Assembly: GCF_039555335.1 (NCBI RefSeq)
Contig: NC_092640.1
Location: 44,196,599 to 44,260,598, forward strand
Length of the DNA: 64,000 nucleotides
Direction: 5' to 3'
Origin: Amphiura filiformis
Taxonomy: Eukaryota; Echinodermata; Ophiuroidea; Amphilepidida; Amphiuridae
Shown here: piece by piece, positions 60,085 through 64,000 of the stretch
Layout of the letters: each line of letters opens with the position of its first letter
How positions within the stretch are numbered: the stretch's first letter is position 1
Program-made: the position numbers and the translations under genes
The notes under the pieces: generated by a model
The model's database searches: none
Seen by the model: the letters and a program-made list of their open reading frames with translations, nothing else
Told to the model about the DNA's origin: nothing

Positions 60085-61483
60085 AACATTAAATTCTTTC
60101 AAATTGGACTTTATTTTGTCCACTATATATTTCAAACTTCAAATAATTGTACTTTGTGTAGCAAATATGATTTTGAATTTCCAATTCATTATCCAAATAA
60201 ATACAATGTTTTAGGACAGACTTGTTGCAGTCTAAAAAGTTTTTTTTATTGAATTATCAGTATTGTAACATGGTAGACTTGGAACAAATCTTAATTTATT
60301 TTTATTCTAAGAAAAAACATAGATTCTAAAAGTAAGCATTAAAATGAGCAGAAATTTGCATAAATTTGGATTGGTAATGATTAGTAATATTAAATCCTAC
60401 AAGTGTATCACAGATGGCAGATATCAAAAATTGTTTAAATGATTTTAATTAGCATTTTTATAGAGAAAAACTGGCATCATTTTCAGTGATGTGCGCCCTT
60501 ATGTTAATTTCCTGAATACGATATCTGGCGATTTGCACGATGGTCGAATTCAGCACCTTTGAAGAGCTAGCGTTTGAACTTGAAAATCAGTGTACTGTGA
60601 AAGCCGAATAGATTTCATGATGGAATTTGAATGTCTGTGATACTAGTGATGTGAGTAATTATGATTGTGTGTTTGTGGGGGGGGGGTACAGACCTGTATG
60701 TTAAGCTTATAGATTTCATGCACGTGAAAATGCAATGCTGTTGATAATGCACTTGTCACTAGAAACCCTGACCCTGTGATACTAGTGATGTGAGTAATTA
60801 TGATTGTGCCCGGTGATTGTGTGTGTGTGCTGAGGGGGGGGGGTATAGGCCTGTTTATTCAGTATTTAAGCTTATAGATTTCATGCACGTGAAAATGCAA
60901 GGCTGTTGATAATGCACTTGTCAATTGAAAGCCTGACCCTGTGATACTAGTGATGTGAGTAATTATGATTGTGGGGGTGCATAGGCCCGTATGTTCAGTA
61001 GTTAAGCTTATAGATTTCATGCACGTGAAAATGAAGACTGTTGATAATGCACTTGTCAATTGAAAGCCTGACCCTGTGATACTAGTGATGTGAGTAATTA
61101 TGATTGTGTGTGTGTGCTGAGGGGGGGGGGTACATATGCCTGTATATTCAGTATTTAAGCTTATAGATTTGTTGCACGTGAAAATGCAAGGCTGTTGAAA
61201 ATGCACTTGTCAATTGAAAGCCTGACCCTGTGATACTAGTGATGTGAGTAATTATGATTGCGGGGGCGCATAGGCCCGTATGTTCAGTAGTTAAGCTTAT
61301 AGATTTCATGCACGTGAAAATGAAGACTGTTGATAATGCACTTGTCAATTGAAACCCTGAGTCCCTGACCCACTCCAACCCCTGGCTGCAGTGCAGAGTA
61401 CCCGGAAAAATAGCCGGGCAGTTTATTATAACAGACGGGCATTGACACAAAATTTGTCCCTGTAGGGCCGGCCATGTGTTGTT
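60085..61483. repeat. Duplicated block, first copy (includes G-rich minisatellite)
   Basis: Nearly identical to 62602-64000 at a constant spacing of about 2,517 bp. It contains unique-looking DNA (60085-60630), then five 135-165-bp units, then a tail with CCTGGCTGCAGTGCAGAGTA. The second copy is cut by the window end, so the true length is unknown. Confidence 0.92.
60637..61370. repeat. 135-165-bp minisatellite with G runs (about 5 units)
   Basis: The unit is GTGATACTAGTGATGTGAGT, AATTATGATTGTG, a G run of 5-10, then TACATAGGCCTGT, TTAAGCTTATAGATTTCATG, CACGTGAAAATGCAAGGCTG and AATGCACTTGTCAATTGAAA. Starts are near 60637, 60776, 60941, 61076 and 61230. Long and short units alternate. Minus-strand ORFs here are products of the repeat. 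Confidence 0.9.
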
Positions 61484-62035
61484 TCCCGTCGGTCCGGGAC
61501 TTGGCAGGGAGTTTTAACATTTTTGAAATTTAGCCCTGGTATAAGTCCCAGCCACCCATCCCGTGGTACCCTGGCCATAAGGGGGGGGCTGAAATTCAGC
61601 TCTGCATATAGCCATATCTTTGATAACATGGACAAGTATAGTGATGATGTACATTATACAAATGATGAGATATCCTCTAAATAGGCACAATTTCACGGCT
61701 TTACCAGACGCGTAATGTTGCGAGTAAATTAAACGCCAATTTGTGTGTAGGAAGTTGCAATTAAAAAAACTGCGATAATTTCAAATGACTGCAATTTGCA
61801 ATGAAAAGCAAACCACCAAAAATTTCTCATTTGTAGATGTACACACATTGGTATGCATATAGCCTCTGGCATTGGCCAATTTGTCCTTGTACTATAAAAG
61901 ACCATGCACATTCTTCATATGAATCACAGGCCTATATTCACATAGCCATACATGTACCTGTACAGATGTACACACACCCACACAAACAACTGTATTTTAT
62001 CCAAGGCACTTGCAGCCCCCTCCTACATACGGTAC
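61484..62035. other. Spacer between the duplicated block and telomere-like repeats
   Basis: No gene or repeat is recognised. Confidence 0.5.
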
Positions 62036-62200
62036 CCTATAACCCTAAACCCTAAACATGGGCCATAACACTAACCGTAATTCTAATCCTAACCCTAATC
62101 CTAACCCTAATCCTAACCCTAATCCTAACCCTAACCTAACCCTAACATACCCTTAACAGGCAAACCCTAATCCTATATCAATTCCTAACCTTAGTCCAAA
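62036..62200. repeat. Degenerate interstitial telomere-like repeat
   Basis: Runs of CCCTAA and CCTAATCCTAAC (complement of TTAGGG and variants), with the regular dodecamer CCTAATCCTAAC repeated about four times at 62085-62130. The array is short and flanked by ordinary DNA. Confidence 0.75.
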
Positions 62201-62359
62201 TCCTAATCATATAGCCTTGGAAGGGGGGTGCTCTTTTGGAATGGATAATAAATTGGACATTCAAAATCATACTTGTTACACAAAGTGAATTTAATTTCAA
62301 GTTTAAAATTAATCTGGACTTAGTAAAGTCCAAAATGAAAATCATCTCTGTTGTAATAT

Positions 62360-62600
62360 GTAATCTGACAAGCAAAATGGATAGCAATTATCCATGCTGG
62401 TCAGCACTGGATGGATAAGAGCTATCCAAGCCTTGGGCCAAACACATGTAAACTGAGAGGCAAAATGGATAGCAATTATCCATGCTGGTCACTCAGCACT
62501 ATGGATAAGAGCTATCCAATCTCCATTTCACTAGGGCTATCCATGCATGCATTGGTCAAACATGGATAACTGCTATCCAAGCCTTGAGCCATACACCTTA
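62360..62600. repeat. GGATAGC/GCTATCC palindromic repeats
   Basis: Two tandem units of GCAAAATGGATAGCAATTAT, CCATGCTGGTCA, GGATAAGAGCTATCCAA, then more dispersed ATGGATAACTGCTATCCAAG. They are rich in short inverted repeats and can form several hairpins. The stretch ends where the duplicated block begins at 62602. Confidence 0.75.
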
Positions 62601-62601
62601 G

Positions 62602-64000
62602 AACATTAAATTCTTTCAAATTGGACTTTATTTTGTCCACTATATATTTCAAACTTCAAATAATTGTACTTTGTGTAGCAAATATGATTTTGAATTTCCA
62701 ATTCATTATCCAAATAAATACAATGTTTTAGGACAGACTTGTTGCAGTCTAAAAAGTTTTTTTATTGAATTATCAGTATTGTAACATGGTAGACTTGGAA
62801 CAAATCTTAATTTATTTTTATTCTAAGAAAAAAACATAGATTCTAAAAGTAAGCATTAAAATGAGCAGAAATTTGCATAAATTTGGATTGGTAATGATTA
62901 GTAATATTAAATCCTACAAGTGTATCACAGATGGCAGATATCAAAAATTGTTTAAATGATTTTAATTAGCATTTTTATAGAGAAAAACTGGCATCATTTT
63001 CAGTGATGTGCGCCCTTATGTTAATTTCCTGAATACGATATCTGGCGATTTGCACGATGGTCGAATTCAGCACCTTTGAAGAGCTAGCGTTTGAACTTGA
63101 AAATCAGTGTACTGTGAAAGCCGAATAGATTTCATGATGGAATTTGAATGTCTGTGATACTAGTGATGTGAGTAATTATGATTGTGTGTTTGTGGGGGGT
63201 ACAGACCTGTATGTTAAGCTTATAGATTTCATGCACGTGAAAATGCAATGCTGTTGATAATGCACTTGTCACTAGAAACCCTGACCCTGTGATACTAGTG
63301 ATGTGAGTAATTATGATTGTGCCCGGTGATTGTGTGTGTGTGCTGAGGGGGGGGGGGTACATAGGCCTGTTTATTCAGTATTTAAGCTTATAGATTTCAT
63401 GCACGTGAAAATGCAAGGCTGTTGATAATGCACTTGTCAATTGAAAGCCTGACCCTGTGATACTTGTGATGTTAGTAATTATGATTGTGGGGGTGCATAG
63501 GCCCGTATGTTCAGTAGTTAAGCTTATAGATTTCATGCACGTGAAAATGAAGACTGTTGATAATGCACTTGTCAATTGAAAGCCTGACCCTGTGATACTA
63601 GTGATGTGAGTAATTATGATTGTGTGTGTGTGCTGAGGGGGGGGTACATATGCCTGTATATTCAGTATTTAAGCTTATAGATTTGTTGCACGTGAAAATG
63701 CAAGGCTGTTGAAAATGCACTTGTCAATTGAAAGCCTGACCCTGTGATACTAGTGATGTGAGTAATTATGATTGGGGGGTGCATAGGCCCGTATGTTCAG
63801 TAGTTAAGCTTATAGATTTCATGCACGTGAAAATGAAGACTGTTGATAATGCACTTGTCAATTGAAACCCTGAGTCCCTGACCCACTCCAACCCCTGGCT
63901 GCAGTGCAGAGTACCCGGAAAAAATAGCCGGGCAGTTTATTATAACAGACGGGCATTGACACAAAATTTGTCCCTGTAGGGCCGGCCATGTGTTGTTTCC
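62602..64000. repeat. Duplicated block, second copy (runs off the window)
   Basis: Matches 60085-61483 throughout, with small differences in the length of G runs (for example 63196-63200 and 63346-63356) and a few substitutions. It includes the second G-rich minisatellite at about 63154-63890. Confidence 0.92.

Noticed and set aside
60859-61520. Minus-strand ORFs with repeated TSITGSGFQLTSALS
   Set aside because: They arise from the tandem minisatellite read in one frame; repeated open frames follow from the repeat unit, and there is no start or domain.

Overview
The window is animal nuclear DNA: AT-rich, with spliced genes and a dense mix of DNA transposons, LTR and non-LTR retrotransposon sequence and minisatellites. 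The main gene family matches animal histamine N-methyltransferase (HNMT-like), and the one large retroelement is a Gmr1-type Ty3/gypsy element, a lineage described from deuterostomes. An invertebrate deuterostome (hemichordate, echinoderm or cephalochordate) is the most likely source; the species cannot be fixed from the sequence alone.

Layout. All HNMT-like copies lie head to tail on the + strand. 1-240 looks like the 3' flank of a further copy outside the window. Copy 1 (941-3753, three exons, 317 aa) is intact. Copy 2 (8578-12068) has lost nearly all of exon 1 and carries a stop in exon 2. Copy 3 (16348-16752) is exon 3 alone, made by a tandem segmental duplication of the 3' part of copy 2 and its flank (about 11.6-15.9 kb against 16.3-21.0 kb). 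Copy 4 (22344-25751) has all three exons but a stop in exon 3. Copy 5 (34005-35122) is half of exon 2 plus a frameshifted exon 3. Copy 6 (39091-55901, 315 aa) is intact but its introns are swollen by transposons. From about 56 kb onward I see no gene; 60.1-61.5 kb and 62.6-64.0 kb are two copies of one block with a G-rich minisatellite, separated by degenerate telomere-like repeats.

Intron 2 of copy 6 is a three-level nest. A transposon with 5-bp target duplications and CACAGTG-type ends (Transib/RAG-like signature) sits in the intron; a fold-back element sits inside it; a complete 8.2-kb Gmr1-like LTR retrotransposon (46423-54643) sits inside that. The retroelement has the order gag, protease, integrase, reverse transcriptase, RNase H, so integrase precedes RT. 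Paralogous copies elsewhere in the window preserve the empty sites, which fixes several element ends and target-site duplications without any database.

Each HNMT copy is followed by a roughly 75-bp minisatellite carrying a GCTATC/GATAGC stem, expanded to more than a kilobase after copies 2 and 3. The genes do not form an operon; they are paralogous, separately spliced methyltransferase genes in a birth-and-death cluster. Residues known to contact histamine in the human enzyme do not appear conserved, so the substrate may be different.
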